64,000 bases of DNA from Ruegeria marisrubri (GTDB taxonomy: Bacteria; Pseudomonadota; Alphaproteobacteria; Rhodobacterales; Rhodobacteraceae): assembly GCF_001507595.1 (NCBI RefSeq), contig NZ_LQBQ01000038.1, forward strand, positions 1 through 64,000, given 5' to 3'. Under the pieces are notes generated by a model, which saw nothing but the letters and a program-made list of their open reading frames with translations, was not told the origin of the DNA and made no database searches. Shown in pieces: positions 17,395 through 25,664 of the stretch. Positions within the stretch are counted from its first letter, which is position 1. Every line of letters starts with the position of its first letter. Position numbers and translations under genes: made by a program.

Positions 17395-17796
17395 TTGGGC
17401 TCGAACATTGACCCCGCCGACCAGATCATCGTCACCATCTCGGGCGATACCACCAGGTTCGTGACCGGCAACCCGCCCAATGACGCCACCGGGGATCTCG
17501 ATGCAACGGTCGGTCTGCCCGGCTTCAACTGGACTCCGGGGCTTCAGTTGTGGGAGATCTCGACTGGCCCGACCCTGGGCACCGCTTCGATCAATCTTCT
17601 GACTGGAACCTGGACCTACACGGTCGATCCCGCCGAGAGCCTGTTTCTGGGCGAAGAGGCGCTGCACATCATGTCCTCGGAGGGCCTTCGGGAACTTGCC
17701 GAGATATTTTCCGTGCGCAACGACCTCGATGGCGAGGGATTTGGCACGGCGGCGCGAACGATTTTGAAAGCCTACGAGGCGACCATTCTGGCCTGA
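17395..17796 (+). CDS. VCBS/cadherin-like domain fragment, probably degraded
   Basis: A 133-codon open frame with a TTG as first start codon and no clear ribosome site. The translation contains NLLTGTWTYTVDPAESLFLG, which resembles the end of VCBS-type adhesin repeats, preceded by an acidic beta-rich segment (SNIDPADQIIVTISGDT). The frame is open for about 18 codons further upstream (DTDAPGAKLG), so the true protein seems to start before any start codon. A frameshift joining the short frame at 17252 is one explanation. It is best read as a remnant of a larger surface protein, or a small unknown protein. Confidence 0.45.
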   Translation: MGSNIDPADQIIVTISGDTTRFVTGNPPNDATGDLDATVGLPGFNWTPGLQLWEISTGPTLGTASINLLTGTWTYTVDPAESLFLGEEALHIMSSEGLRELAEIFSVRNDLDGEGFGTAARTILKAYEATILA

Positions 17797-17812
17797 CGGT
17801 GAGGCAGCACGC

Positions 17813-18916
17813 CTATTTCGATCCCTCGATCACATGGCCGCCGATATCTTCCGGCGCGATGGCCACCGTCTTGACGACCGCATAGCACTCCATGCCCTCC
17901 CGCAGGCCCAGCGCCTCGGCCGAACGTCGGGTGATGCGGGCCAGAACCATCCCCGCTCGGGTCTGCACCGAAACGATCGCACCCGGCCCCTCGCCTGACC
18001 GGATCGCCAGCACCGTTCCCTTCAGGACGTTCAGCGCGGACAGCCCTTGGGGCTCACGGTCGGCCAGCATGACCTCCTGGGCCGCGATACGGACGCGGAC
18101 GCTTTCCCCCTCGCGGTGAGGTATGCGCGGCAGGAACAGGCGGTCGCCACCGGCCTCAAGCTCGGTCAGGCCGTCCGGATGGTGGGTATGCACCCGCGCC
18201 TGCAACACCGCGCCCACGGCCCGCACACCGGCCGGAGCGACCGAGGGGTCCGACAGCACCTCGGCCGCAGGGCCGTGCCTTTCGACCTGGCCGCTCTGCA
18301 AGGCCACGACCGAGGTCGCCAGACGCGCCACTTCGGCCGCGGAATGGGTGACATAGAGGATCGGTACCGACACCTCGTCGCGCAGGCGTTCGAAATAGGG
18401 CAGGATTTCCGCCTTGCGCGCATCGTCCAGCGCCGCCAGCGGCTCGTCCGCCAGGATCAGACGCGGGCTGGCCAGAAGGGCGCGCCCGATGGCGACGCGT
18501 TGTTTCTCGCCGCCGGACAACAAAGCCGGCCGGCGGTCGAGCAGATGCCCGATGCCCAGCATCTCGATCACCTTGCCCCGGTTCTCTCTCCGGGCGCCCC
18601 TCGGCGCGAACCAACTGCCGTAAGAGAGGTTCTGGCTCACCGTCAGATGCGGGAACAGACGCCCTTCCTGAAAGATATAGCCCAGCCTCCGGCGGTATGG
18701 CGGCAGCCAGTGGCCTTTTTCTGTGTCGAACAGGACCCAATCATCGACGGCCACGCGCCCGGCATCGGGCTTCAACAACCCGGCCACGGCGTTGACGATC
18801 GTCGTCTTGCCCGACCCTGACCGCCCGAACAGCACCGTAACCCCCGGCGGGGCGTCAAAGGCCACCTTGATGTCCATTCCCGGCAGCCGGTGAGAGACGC
18901 GTACCGACAGGGTCAT
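17813..18916 (-). CDS. modC: Molybdate ABC transporter ATP-binding protein
   Basis: A 367-residue ModC. The ABC domain has Walker A GRSGSGKTT (residues about 31-39), signature LLSGGEKQR and Walker B LILADEPL. The C-terminal part (about 290-367) carries a MOP molybdate-binding domain (SALNVLKGTV...). It powers molybdate import with ModB. The ATG at 18916 overlaps the modB stop by 4 bp; a longer in-frame extension upstream is antisense-like noise over modB. Confidence 0.96.
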   Translation of the reverse strand: MTLSVRVSHRLPGMDIKVAFDAPPGVTVLFGRSGSGKTTIVNAVAGLLKPDAGRVAVDDWVLFDTEKGHWLPPYRRRLGYIFQEGRLFPHLTVSQNLSYGSWFAPRGARRENRGKVIEMLGIGHLLDRRPALLSGGEKQRVAIGRALLASPRLILADEPLAALDDARKAEILPYFERLRDEVSVPILYVTHSAAEVARLATSVVALQSGQVERHGPAAEVLSDPSVAPAGVRAVGAVLQARVHTHHPDGLTELEAGGDRLFLPRIPHREGESVRVRIAAQEVMLADREPQGLSALNVLKGTVLAIRSGEGPGAIVSVQTRAGMVLARITRRSAEALGLREGMECYAVVKTVAIAPEDIGGHVIEGSK

Positions 18917-19614
18917 GTGCCCGCCACCCGCGCCGCCGCACGGCGCCCGACGAATTCCGACAGCAACAGGGCACCCATCGCCACCCCGATGGATACGATC
19001 ACGAGGCGCATTGCGGCAGGTTCTCCTCCGGGCACCTGCAGGAACGAGTGCACCGCCAGCGGCAGCGTCTGCGTCTGCCCCGGTATGTTGGAGACGAAGG
19101 TGATGGTCGCGCCGAACTCTCCCATCGCCTTGGCGAAGGCGAGGACGGCCCCCGCAACAAGACCGGGCAGGATCATCGGCAGCGTCACGGTCAGAAACAC
19201 CATCACCCGGGGCGCCCCCAGCGACGCGCCCGCCTGTTCCAGCCTGGGGTCCACGGCCTCGATCGACAGGCGGATGGCGCGGACCATCAGAGGAAAGGCC
19301 ATGACCCCGGCAGCCAGCGCGGCGCCGGTCCAGCGGAAGGCAACCACGATGCCCGCCTTGGCCAACAGCCCGCCCAGCGGCCCCTGTGTGCCGAACCCCA
19401 GCAGCAGCAGGTAGCCCGTCACGACGGGTGGAAGGATCAGGGGCAGGTGCACCAGCCCGTTCACGACAGACCGCCCCGGGAATTGCCAACGTGCCAGCGC
19501 ATAGGCGACGAAGACGGCAAAAGGCATGGACACCAGCGTCGCCCAGAATGCCACCCGCAACGACAGCATGAGCGCGCTCCATTCCTCGGGTCCCAGCCAA
19601 CCCATCACGCTCAT
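18913..19614 (-). CDS. modB: Molybdate ABC transporter permease
   Basis: A 233-residue inner-membrane permease with about five membrane segments and the cytoplasmic EAA loop (EQAGASLGAPRVMVFLTVTLPMILPGL) that contacts ModC. The conserved GEFGATITFVSNIPGQTQTLPLA is typical of ModB. It overlaps both modA and modC by 4 bp, showing tight translational coupling. Confidence 0.97.
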   Translation of the reverse strand: MSVMGWLGPEEWSALMLSLRVAFWATLVSMPFAVFVAYALARWQFPGRSVVNGLVHLPLILPPVVTGYLLLLGFGTQGPLGGLLAKAGIVVAFRWTGAALAAGVMAFPLMVRAIRLSIEAVDPRLEQAGASLGAPRVMVFLTVTLPMILPGLVAGAVLAFAKAMGEFGATITFVSNIPGQTQTLPLAVHSFLQVPGGEPAAMRLVIVSIGVAMGALLLSEFVGRRAAARVAGT

Positions 19615-20390
19615 TCTCCGGGCAGGGTGAACCCCTGCTCGACAAAGATCCGTCGGGCGGCGTCACCTTGCAGGAAGGACAGGAAATCCAGAGCCGCGTC
19701 GTCAGCGGTCACGGTTGCGGCGGCCGGATAGACGATGGGGGCATGCGAGTCGCCAGGAAAGCGCGCGATGACCTGCACCCGGTCGTCGGCCATCGCGTCC
19801 GATGCATAGACGATGCCCAAAGGCGCCGCGCCACTTGAGACCAACGCCAGAGCCGCGCGCACATTGACAGCCTGCGCAACGCTGCCAGCAACCTGTTCCC
19901 AAAGCCCAAATTTCCGCAATGCCGCCTTCCCGTAGATGCCAGCGGGAACGGCATCCACAAGCGCCATCGCCAGAGCCCCCCCCTCCAGTCGTTCTGCCAG
20001 ATCGAAGCCCGGCGAGATGACAACGGGCGCACCGCCTCCTGAGCGACCGATCAGAACAAGGGAGTTTCCCAGCAAATCAACGCGGGTCTCGGCAGCGACG
20101 AGGCCCGCCGCTTCCAGAACGTCCATCCATTCCTGGTTGGCCGACAAAAACAGATCAGCCGGCGCCCCGGCCTGTATCTGCCGGGCCAAAACCGACGAAC
20201 CCGCGTAAGACGCCGTGACTTCATGCCCGGTATCCGCCTCGAATTCCTCGGCGGCCAGCTCCAGAGCCGTTTCCAGGCTGGCGGCCGCGAAAACAAGCAC
20301 CTCCTCGGCCACCGCGCGCGCCGGAGCAGTCAGAGCAGCAAGGGCAACAAGCGCGGCAACAATTGAGCGGCAGGCGCGGCACGGCGACAT
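19611..20390 (-). CDS. modA: Molybdate-binding periplasmic protein
   Basis: A 259-residue ModA. Residues 1-28 are a signal peptide (LVALAALTAPARA-VAEE). The mature protein starts EEVLVFAAASLETALE, with the conserved serines of the oxyanion pocket (AAASL; AGSSVLARQI) and the ADLFLSANQEWMD segment. It captures molybdate or tungstate for ModBC. It is the first transporter gene of the operon and lies just downstream of a ModE-type operator at 20408-20431. Confidence 0.96.
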   Translation of the reverse strand: MSPCRACRSIVAALVALAALTAPARAVAEEVLVFAAASLETALELAAEEFEADTGHEVTASYAGSSVLARQIQAGAPADLFLSANQEWMDVLEAAGLVAAETRVDLLGNSLVLIGRSGGGAPVVISPGFDLAERLEGGALAMALVDAVPAGIYGKAALRKFGLWEQVAGSVAQAVNVRAALALVSSGAAPLGIVYASDAMADDRVQVIARFPGDSHAPIVYPAAATVTADDAALDFLSFLQGDAARRIFVEQGFTLPGE

Positions 20391-20407
20391 GGCACATCCA
20401 CAATGGT

Positions 20408-20431
20408 CGTTATGTTTCCTCGGGAATATCG
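20408..20431. promoter_or_regulatory. ModE-type operator upstream of modA
   Basis: The half-sites CGTTAT (20408-20413) and ATATCG (20426-20431) are separated by exactly 12 bp, the arrangement of the E. coli modA operator CGTTAT-N12-ATAACG. The second arm has one deviation from symmetry. It lies 17 bp upstream of the modA start, in the 65-bp gap after modE, so bound ModE with molybdate would block modABC. Confidence 0.62.
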
Positions 20432-20455
20432 GACCCTTGCGCGGGCTGGCAAGGG

Positions 20456-20827
20456 CTATTTTGCATTTCCCCGCCTGCGCAGCATTCCCTGCAGCCGTGC
20501 AATCTGGCCGCCTGCGGCCGAACGCGCCTCGGTTTCGAAGCTGCGATACGCTGCCAGCACCTGCTGGCCCGTTTCGGTCAACGTCGCCCCGCCCCCGCTG
20601 GCTCCGCCACGGGTGCTCAGCACTACCGGTTCTCTGAACATGTCATTCATCGTCTCGACGAGTTGCCACGCACGCTTGTAGCTCATGCCCATTTCACGGC
20701 CAGCCGCTGCGATGGAGCCGGTGCGCGAGATATTCTCCAGCAACTCGGCCTTGCCCGGTCCTATCATTTCGCCGGGGCCAAACACGACACGCAGCCGGAA
20801 TTTCGGGGTGGAGTATCTTTCGCTCAT
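20456..20827 (-). CDS. modE: ModE-like molybdate-responsive regulator, DNA-binding domain only
   Basis: A 123-residue winged-helix protein matching the N-terminal domain of ModE (ELLENISRTGSIAAAGREMGMSYKRAWQLVETMN). It lacks the C-terminal MOP domains that bind molybdate in E. coli ModE, as is common for short ModE proteins. It is cotranscribed ahead of modABC rather than divergent. I take the ATG at 20827; the open frame continues upstream into IS3 transposase remains and that extension is not part of the protein. How it senses molybdate, if it does, is open. Confidence 0.85.
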   Translation of the reverse strand: MSERYSTPKFRLRVVFGPGEMIGPGKAELLENISRTGSIAAAGREMGMSYKRAWQLVETMNDMFREPVVLSTRGGASGGGATLTETGQQVLAAYRSFETEARSAAGGQIARLQGMLRRRGNAK

Positions 20828-20953
20828 GGTACGATACTGCGCAGCCCGCAAGCGGGGTTCAACAGCCTTCGCAGCAAAAATGGAGCGTCTTTTGCACAGT
20901 GGCGCTTGAAGCACCGCGCCTAAACCAAAGCAGGCCAAAACAGTTGCTATCAA

Positions 20954-20983
20954 AAGGGCGGAGTGGGGGCGTTTGCGGTTGTA
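20954..20983 (-). pseudogene. IS3-type transposase remnant, 3' piece
   Basis: Ten codons read YNRKRPHSAL, the conserved C-terminal end of IS3-family OrfB transposases (normally W-I-x-x-YN-x-x-RPHSAL). The matching upstream piece lies at 23316-23601 on the same strand, and the serine-recombinase element separates them. The coding continues a little leftward without recognisable similarity. Confidence 0.7.
20978..20983. repeat. Left 6-bp direct repeat flanking the serine-recombinase element
   Basis: GTTGTA here matches GTTGTA at 23316-23321. The left copy is part of a 10-bp palindrome GTTGTACAAC (20978-20987). It is probably the crossover (att) core. Confidence 0.6.
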
Positions 20984-21225
20984 CAACTGAACGCCAGAAC
21001 ACCCACGTTACCGACCGGCGCGAGGTTCTTTATCCATGGCATCCCTGGTTCGGCAAATCGGTCTATATCCATTCTGTGGTCGACAGCTCCTGCGATGCAG
21101 TGTTTCGGTGCAATCTCACCGGCCGCCGGTCGGATCGGCTTCCCGACGACACGCAGCAAACATTGACACGGTTGATGGCACGCCTGATCGCAGAACACGC
21201 CGGTGCGGCGGACGGGGGGGGGTGA
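20984..21225 (+). pseudogene. Small accessory protein of the recombinase element, probably start-less
   Basis: The open frame reads VTDRREVLYPWHPWFGKSVYIHSVV, which resembles a small protein that I recall being encoded directly upstream of this type of recombinase in other proteobacteria. It ends 6 bp before the recombinase start. No ATG, GTG or TTG occurs in frame within the element before this conserved segment (the likely first codon is GTT at 21007); the only start (TTG 20944) lies in the IS3 remnant. The C-terminal part is also short. It is either decayed or translated from an odd start. Confidence 0.5.
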
Positions 21226-21231
21226 GCGATC

Positions 21232-23292
21232 ATGAAGCATGAGAAGATTGGTCCGCAGCATTTGGAACGCAAGGCGATCCGTTATGTCCGCCAGTCATCG
21301 GCCCACCAGGTCCTGCACCACCGGGAAAGCAGCGCCCTGCAAGATGCCATGCGGGAGTGGCTTTCGGATTTGGGCTGGAGCCGGGTTGAGATCGTGGATG
21401 ACGACCTCGGCCGTTCTGCCGCCGGGGGTGTCGCGCGGGAAGGCTTTGACCGGATGATCGCCGATGTTTGTCTCGGCAAGGTCGGCGCCGTCGCGACGCG
21501 TGAAGTATCCCGCTTTGCGCGCAACAGCCGGGACTGGCAGCATCTCATCGAGATGTGCCGTGTCGTCGACACTCTGCTGATCGATCAGGAAACGGTTTAT
21601 GCGCCGCGCGATGGCAATGACCGGCTGCTTTTGGGCCTGAAGGGCAGCCTGAACGAATACGAGCTCGACCTGCTCAGGCAACGCTCCCTTGCCGCCCGCC
21701 AGGAGAAGGCGCGGCGCGGCGAACTTGTCGTCGCCGCCCCTGTCGGCTTCGTAAAGGCCGGGGATCGGCTTGAGAAAGACCCGGACCGCCGCGTGCAGGA
21801 AGCCATATCCCTGGTTTTCGACAAGGTTGCCGAGTTAGGGAGCGCACGGCAGGCCCTCCTGTGGTTCCTCGAACATGGCCTTGAACTGCCCAGCCTGCGC
21901 AAACAGGGTGAGGTGGTCTGGCGCCGCCCGACCTATGCCACCATCCACCGCATGATCGTCAATCCGGCCTATGGCGGGGCTTATGCCTACGGCAAAACCC
22001 AGGCATCGCCAGGGTTCGGGACATCGGCCGTTCGCAGGAAAGACCGCGAGGAGTGGCTTGCATTGAAGCCGGGCGCGCATGAAGGCTATGTGAGTTGGGA
22101 ACGGGCAGAGGCGATCCGTAAAATGGTCAGCAACAACGTCCCTCAGAGCCGGCATAATAGTGCAGCCAAACACGGCTCTGCTCTTCTTGCCGGGCTGCTG
22201 CGCTGCCGGCGCTGCGGCCGCAAGCTGACGGTTCGCTACACTGGCAAGAAGCACGACGTCCCGCGCTACTCGTGCTGGCGCGGCCTCCTGGACAACGGCG
22301 AAGCGCGCTGCATCTCCTTCGGCGGCTTGCGGGTCGATGATGCCATTGAACACGCGCTCCTGCAGGTGGTCAGCCCCGGTGCCATCGCTGCTGCAGAGGC
22401 GGCCGCCAAGCAAGCAGTGAGCCAGCGAGACCAGGTCCGCGGCGCGCTTTGCCGTGACTTGGAAGCGGCTCAATACACAACTGACCGGGCCTTCCGGCAA
22501 TATGATGCGTCCGACCCGGAGAACCGCCTGGTGACCTCGGAGCTGGAAACCCGGTGGAACCGGGCGCTTCAGCGGGTTCAGGAGATCGAGCACAAGCTCG
22601 CGCACCACGATACGGCCAGCCCGGACGGAATGGCATTGCCGGCCGAAGACCTGGCCGTCTTGGGGGCCGATCTTGAACGCGTCTGGTTCGCGCCGGTCAC
22701 CGATGCCAGGCTTAAGAAGCGCATCGTCCGCATGGTGATCCAGGAAGTGGTGGCAGATCTTGATGATGATGCCTCTGAGATCGTTTTGCTGGTTCATTGG
22801 GCCGGCGGCGCGCATACGGAAATCCGCCTGAAAAAGCGCCGCCGCGGACAGCGCAACGCAACACCGCCGAATGTTGCCGAGACTGTCCGCCAGCTTGCAC
22901 GGATCGCCAGCGACGATGTCATCGCAGGCGTCCTGAACCGGACCGGCCTTGCCACCGGAAACGGCAACCGCTGGACCAGAGAGCGGATCACAGCGCTCCG
23001 GTCCTACCGCAAAATTCCGGTATTCAAGCCCGATCCCGGCGGCCTCGATCCCTGGCTCAATCTATCCAGCGCGGCCAAGCTGCTCGGGGTGGCCCCAAAA
23101 ACGTTGCGGTTGGCAGCGGAAACAGGTGAAACCGAGGCGGACCATCCGCTTGCCGACGGGCCGTGGGTATTCGAGCGCGCGGAACTGTCAAAAACGAAGG
23201 CACAACAACTCAGGAAACGGGCCCGACAAAACCCCAAACACCCCGCGGCATCGCACCCGGATCAGCAAAACCTTTTTTCTTCAACAACATAG
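21232..23292 (+). CDS. Large serine recombinase
   Basis: A 686-residue site-specific recombinase. The N-terminal resolvase domain has the nucleophile S22 in RYVRQSS, the arginine cluster [10 protein letters not shown] (residues 92-101) and the helix [19 protein letters not shown] recombinase domain follows (about 165-290) and a zinc ribbon with CRRCGRKL...YSCWRG...C near residues 323-362. A coiled-coil-rich segment spans about 390-460. The C-terminal 200 residues are typical of transposon-borne members and include a second putative HTH ([19 protein letters not shown]). All active-site residues are present, so it may be functional. The start at 21232 follows GGGGGG-rich sequence. Confidence 0.93.
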   Translation: MKHEKIGPQHLERKAIRYVRQSSAHQVLHHRESSALQDAMREWLSDLGWSRVEIVDDDLGRSAAGGVAREGFDRMIADVCLGKVGAVATREVSRFARNSRDWQHLIEMCRVVDTLLIDQETVYAPRDGNDRLLLGLKGSLNEYELDLLRQRSLAARQEKARRGELVVAAPVGFVKAGDRLEKDPDRRVQEAISLVFDKVAELGSARQALLWFLEHGLELPSLRKQGEVVWRRPTYATIHRMIVNPAYGGAYAYGKTQASPGFGTSAVRRKDREEWLALKPGAHEGYVSWERAEAIRKMVSNNVPQSRHNSAAKHGSALLAGLLRCRRCGRKLTVRYTGKKHDVPRYSCWRGLLDNGEARCISFGGLRVDDAIEHALLQVVSPGAIAAAEAAAKQAVSQRDQVRGALCRDLEAAQYTTDRAFRQYDASDPENRLVTSELETRWNRALQRVQEIEHKLAHHDTASPDGMALPAEDLAVLGADLERVWFAPVTDARLKKRIVRMVIQEVVADLDDDASEIVLLVHWAGGAHTEIRLKKRRRGQRNATPPNVAETVRQLARIASDDVIAGVLNRTGLATGNGNRWTRERITALRSYRKIPVFKPDPGGLDPWLNLSSAAKLLGVAPKTLRLAAETGETEADHPLADGPWVFERAELSKTKAQQLRKRARQNPKHPAASHPDQQNLFSSTT

Positions 23293-23315
23293 AAAGATGG
23301 GCGCAATGAAACAGA

Positions 23316-23321
23316 GTTGTA
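23316..23321. repeat. Right 6-bp direct repeat flanking the serine-recombinase element
   Basis: GTTGTA, identical to 20978-20983. It falls on the codons YN of the interrupted transposase. Confidence 0.6.
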
Positions 23322-23601
23322 ATCGATCCATTTTCTGACCCCCGCCTTTGCCTCCGATCCGGTTTCCCATGCATGCAGGTAGACGCATTCGAATTTCAGG
23401 CTTAGCCACAACCGTTCGGCGAAGATATTTTCGGGGAACCGACCCTTTCCATTCATCGAGACGCGCACGCCGGATCGGCGGGAAGGTGATATCGACGGCC
23501 CGGATCTGATTGGGCCCGGTCACCTGCAAGCCGCGCAGCAGGTGGGGATACGTCTTGTGCCCCTTTGCCTTGCTGGTGTCGGGCCTCTGGTGGATCGGCA
23601 T
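23316..23601 (-). pseudogene. IS3-type transposase (OrfB) remnant, 5' and central pieces
   Basis: Two frames carry transposase similarity. The first (from 23601) reads HQRPDTSKAKGHKTYPHLLR and VDITFPPIRR, the start of the DDE integrase core. After an internal deletion and frame change near 23468 a second piece reads RVSMNGKGRFPENIFAERLW and ECVYLHAWETGSEAKAG, ending KWIDYN at the recombinase element. About 70 residues with two catalytic acidic positions are missing between them, so the gene was dead whether or not the element had inserted. Confidence 0.82.
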
Positions 23602-23826
23602 GGTGCGACACCTTTCAACGGTGATACGCTACAGCCAATTTGCAATTGGTACACGCCGCGCCAAGCCCTTCAATACAGAGACAGTTTCGGGAGCCATTGG
23701 GCGCCGCATCCGCGACAGCACAATCGATTGTTTTGACTGTTCCAACTCTTGCCGGAAGATTTGCACGTGGCGGTCAGGCGGGGGCGCTGCCCCCGTCGCG
23801 CTGCGCGCGACTCCCCCGGGATGTTT
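23602..23826. other. Gene-free stretch between IS remnant and GMC gene
   Basis: No gene is supported here. It probably contains further IS decay on its left side and the roseobacter-type repeat (copy A) on its right side, immediately after the stop of the leftward oxidoreductase gene. Confidence 0.5.
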
Positions 23827-23840
23827 TCAGCCAGATGAAG
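23780..23840 (-). repeat. Intergenic repeat copy A (GGGGGCGCTGCCCCC type)
   Basis: It contains the near-palindrome GGGGGCGCTGCCCCC at 23780-23794, a second dyad TCGCGCTGCGCGCGA, then CCCCGGGATGTTTT and CAGATGAAG. The tail overlaps the last codons of the GMC gene. Copies B (29749-29794) and C (40561-40591) share the AGATGAAG tail at the same place relative to a minus-strand gene end. The hairpins can act as a terminator for the leftward gene. Confidence 0.6.
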
Positions 23841-25437
23841 AGCGGATCATGTCGGCGGCTTTCTCGGCGATCATGATGACCGGCGAGGCGGTGTTGCCCG
23901 AGACGATCCGGGGCATGATCGAGGCGTCGATGACGCGGAGGCCGTCGAGACCGTGGACCTTGAGCTCGGGCGAAACCACCGCCATCGGGTCGTTGCCCAT
24001 CTTGCAGGTGCCGACCGGGTGGAAGATCGTGGTGGCGATGTTGCCGGCCTCTTGCAGCAGGTCCGCATCGGAGCGGATCGACGGCCCCGGCAGGAATTCC
24101 CGCGGGTCGTAGGGTTTCAGCGCATCGGCGGTCATGATCTGCCGCGCCTGCTTGATGGCGGCGACGGCAACCAGCTTGTCGCGGTCTGCGCTGAGGTAGT
24201 TCAGGCGGATATCTGGCTGCGGGTCGGGCGAGTTTTGCGTGATGTGGCAGTCTCCCACGCTGTCGGGGCGCAGGTTGCAGACCGACACGGTGATGGCCGG
24301 GAAGGGATGCAGGGGATCCCCCAGCCGGTCGGTCGAGAGGGGCTGGACGTGGTATTCGAGATCCGGCGTGGCGAGCGCGGGGTCGGATTTGGTGAAGAGG
24401 CCGAACTGGCTGGGCGCCATGGAGAGCGGGCCGGAGCGGCTGAGCGCGTACTCAAGGCCGATGCCGAGGCGCCCCAGCAGCGAGTTGGCCTTTTCGTTGA
24501 GTGTCTCGGTGCCCGAGACCTTGAAGACGGTGCGGATCTGCAGGTGGTCCTGGAGGTTCTCTCCGACACCGGGCAGGTCGTGGACCGGGGTGATGCCCAG
24601 TGCGGACAGGCGGTCGGGCTGTCCGATGCCGGACAGTTCGAGCAGCTTGGGCGAGTTGATCGCGCCGGCGGCCAGCAGCACTTCGCGCCGGGCGGTGACG
24701 GTCACGGGGCGGCCCTTGTGGCGGAACGCGACGCCGGTGACACGCTTGCCGTCGAGGATCAGCCGGTCGGTCATGGCGTGGGTGAGAACGCGCAGGTTCG
24801 GCCGTTTCATTGCCGGGCGCAGGAAGGCCTTGGTGGTGTTCCAGCGCACGCCGTTGTTCTGGTTCACCTCGAAAAAGCCCGAGCCCTCGTTGCTGCCGGA
24901 GTTGAAATCCTCGGTGGGCAGGTAGCCGAATTCCTTGGCGGCGTCCTGGAAGGCGTGCAGGATGTCCCAGCTGAGGCGCTGGGTGGTGACCTTCCACTCG
25001 CCCCCTGCCCCGTGCAGCTCGGATTCGCCCTTGTGGTGATCCTCGGACTTGCGGAAATAGGGCAGCACGTCGTCCCAGCCCCAGCCCGTGTTGCCCATCT
25101 GCCGCCAGCCGTCGTAATCGGCCGCCTGCCCGCGCATGTAGATCATGCCGTTGATCGAGGTGCAGCCGCCCAGAACCTTGCCGCGCGGATAGACCAGCGA
25201 GCGGCCGTTCAGGCCCGGTTCGGCCGCCGTTTTCATCATCCAGTCCACGCGCGGGTTGCCGATGCAGTAGAGATAGCCCACCGGGATATGCACCCAGTGG
25301 TAGCGGTCGTTGCCGCCGGCCTCGAGCAGCAGGACCCGGTTGCCGGGGTCCTCGCTGAGCCGGTTGGCCAGCACGCAGCCGGCGGTGCCGCCTCCGACGA
25401 TGACGTAGTCGTAGTCGCCTGATAGCTGTTCGGTCAT
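23827..25437 (-). CDS. GMC-family oxidoreductase (choline/alcohol dehydrogenase-like)
   Basis: A 536-residue FAD enzyme. The N-terminal dinucleotide fold is YVIVGGGTAGCVLANRLSE, followed by RGKVLGGCTSINGM, both GMC signatures. The C-terminal active-site region HPVGTCKMG supplies the conserved histidine and SGNTASPVIMIAE the second conserved position (Asn). Members oxidise choline, long-chain or aromatic alcohols. No betaine genes are nearby, so choline is not favoured. The ATG at 25437 has GGGGAGGG upstream; an N-terminal 44-residue extension is rejected. It diverges from the Nudix gene over 227 bp. Confidence 0.93.
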   Translation of the reverse strand: MTEQLSGDYDYVIVGGGTAGCVLANRLSEDPGNRVLLLEAGGNDRYHWVHIPVGYLYCIGNPRVDWMMKTAAEPGLNGRSLVYPRGKVLGGCTSINGMIYMRGQAADYDGWRQMGNTGWGWDDVLPYFRKSEDHHKGESELHGAGGEWKVTTQRLSWDILHAFQDAAKEFGYLPTEDFNSGSNEGSGFFEVNQNNGVRWNTTKAFLRPAMKRPNLRVLTHAMTDRLILDGKRVTGVAFRHKGRPVTVTARREVLLAAGAINSPKLLELSGIGQPDRLSALGITPVHDLPGVGENLQDHLQIRTVFKVSGTETLNEKANSLLGRLGIGLEYALSRSGPLSMAPSQFGLFTKSDPALATPDLEYHVQPLSTDRLGDPLHPFPAITVSVCNLRPDSVGDCHITQNSPDPQPDIRLNYLSADRDKLVAVAAIKQARQIMTADALKPYDPREFLPGPSIRSDADLLQEAGNIATTIFHPVGTCKMGNDPMAVVSPELKVHGLDGLRVIDASIMPRIVSGNTASPVIMIAEKAADMIRSSSG

Positions 25438-25664
25438 GACGCCCTCCCCTGCCGACAGCTTGCCGATTGGCGCGGGCAGCGCAATGGTCTCATTGCGGTT
25501 TCCGCCCCGGGGCAACGTATTCGATCGGGCGTGTCCGGGCGGCGGGTTGACCTTGCGGCGACAGCACACATATGCGATGTGATACCGCGTTACGTTGCAT
25601 CCGGCGGAAATCCTAGTAAGATGCTGGAAAAATAAACCAAATTACAGGCACTTTCCAAACTCCG

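Larger units (their letters stand above)
20984..23321 (+). mobile_element. Serine-recombinase mobile element (about 2.3 kb)
   Basis: The element contains a small accessory reading frame and one large serine recombinase. Its ends are defined by the interruption of an IS3 transposase gene: the last residues before the break on the right are KWIDYN and the first after the break on the left are YNRKRPHSAL. Joining at the shared GTTGTA gives an uninterrupted KWIDYNRKRPHSAL. The element also has short inverted ends (CAACT at the left, AGTTG at the right). It carries no visible cargo besides its own recombination genes. Insertion lies upstream of modE without breaking it. Confidence 0.72.

Noticed and set aside
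18917..19666. N-terminal extension of modC in the same open frame
   Set aside because: It lies over modB in another phase; the ATG at 18916 overlaps the modB stop by 4 bp and begins the known ModC fold.
20828..20986. 53-residue N-terminal extension of ModE (LYNRKRPHSAL...)
   Set aside because: The segment is the tail of an IS3 transposase, not part of ModE, whose conserved sequence starts at the ATG at 20827.
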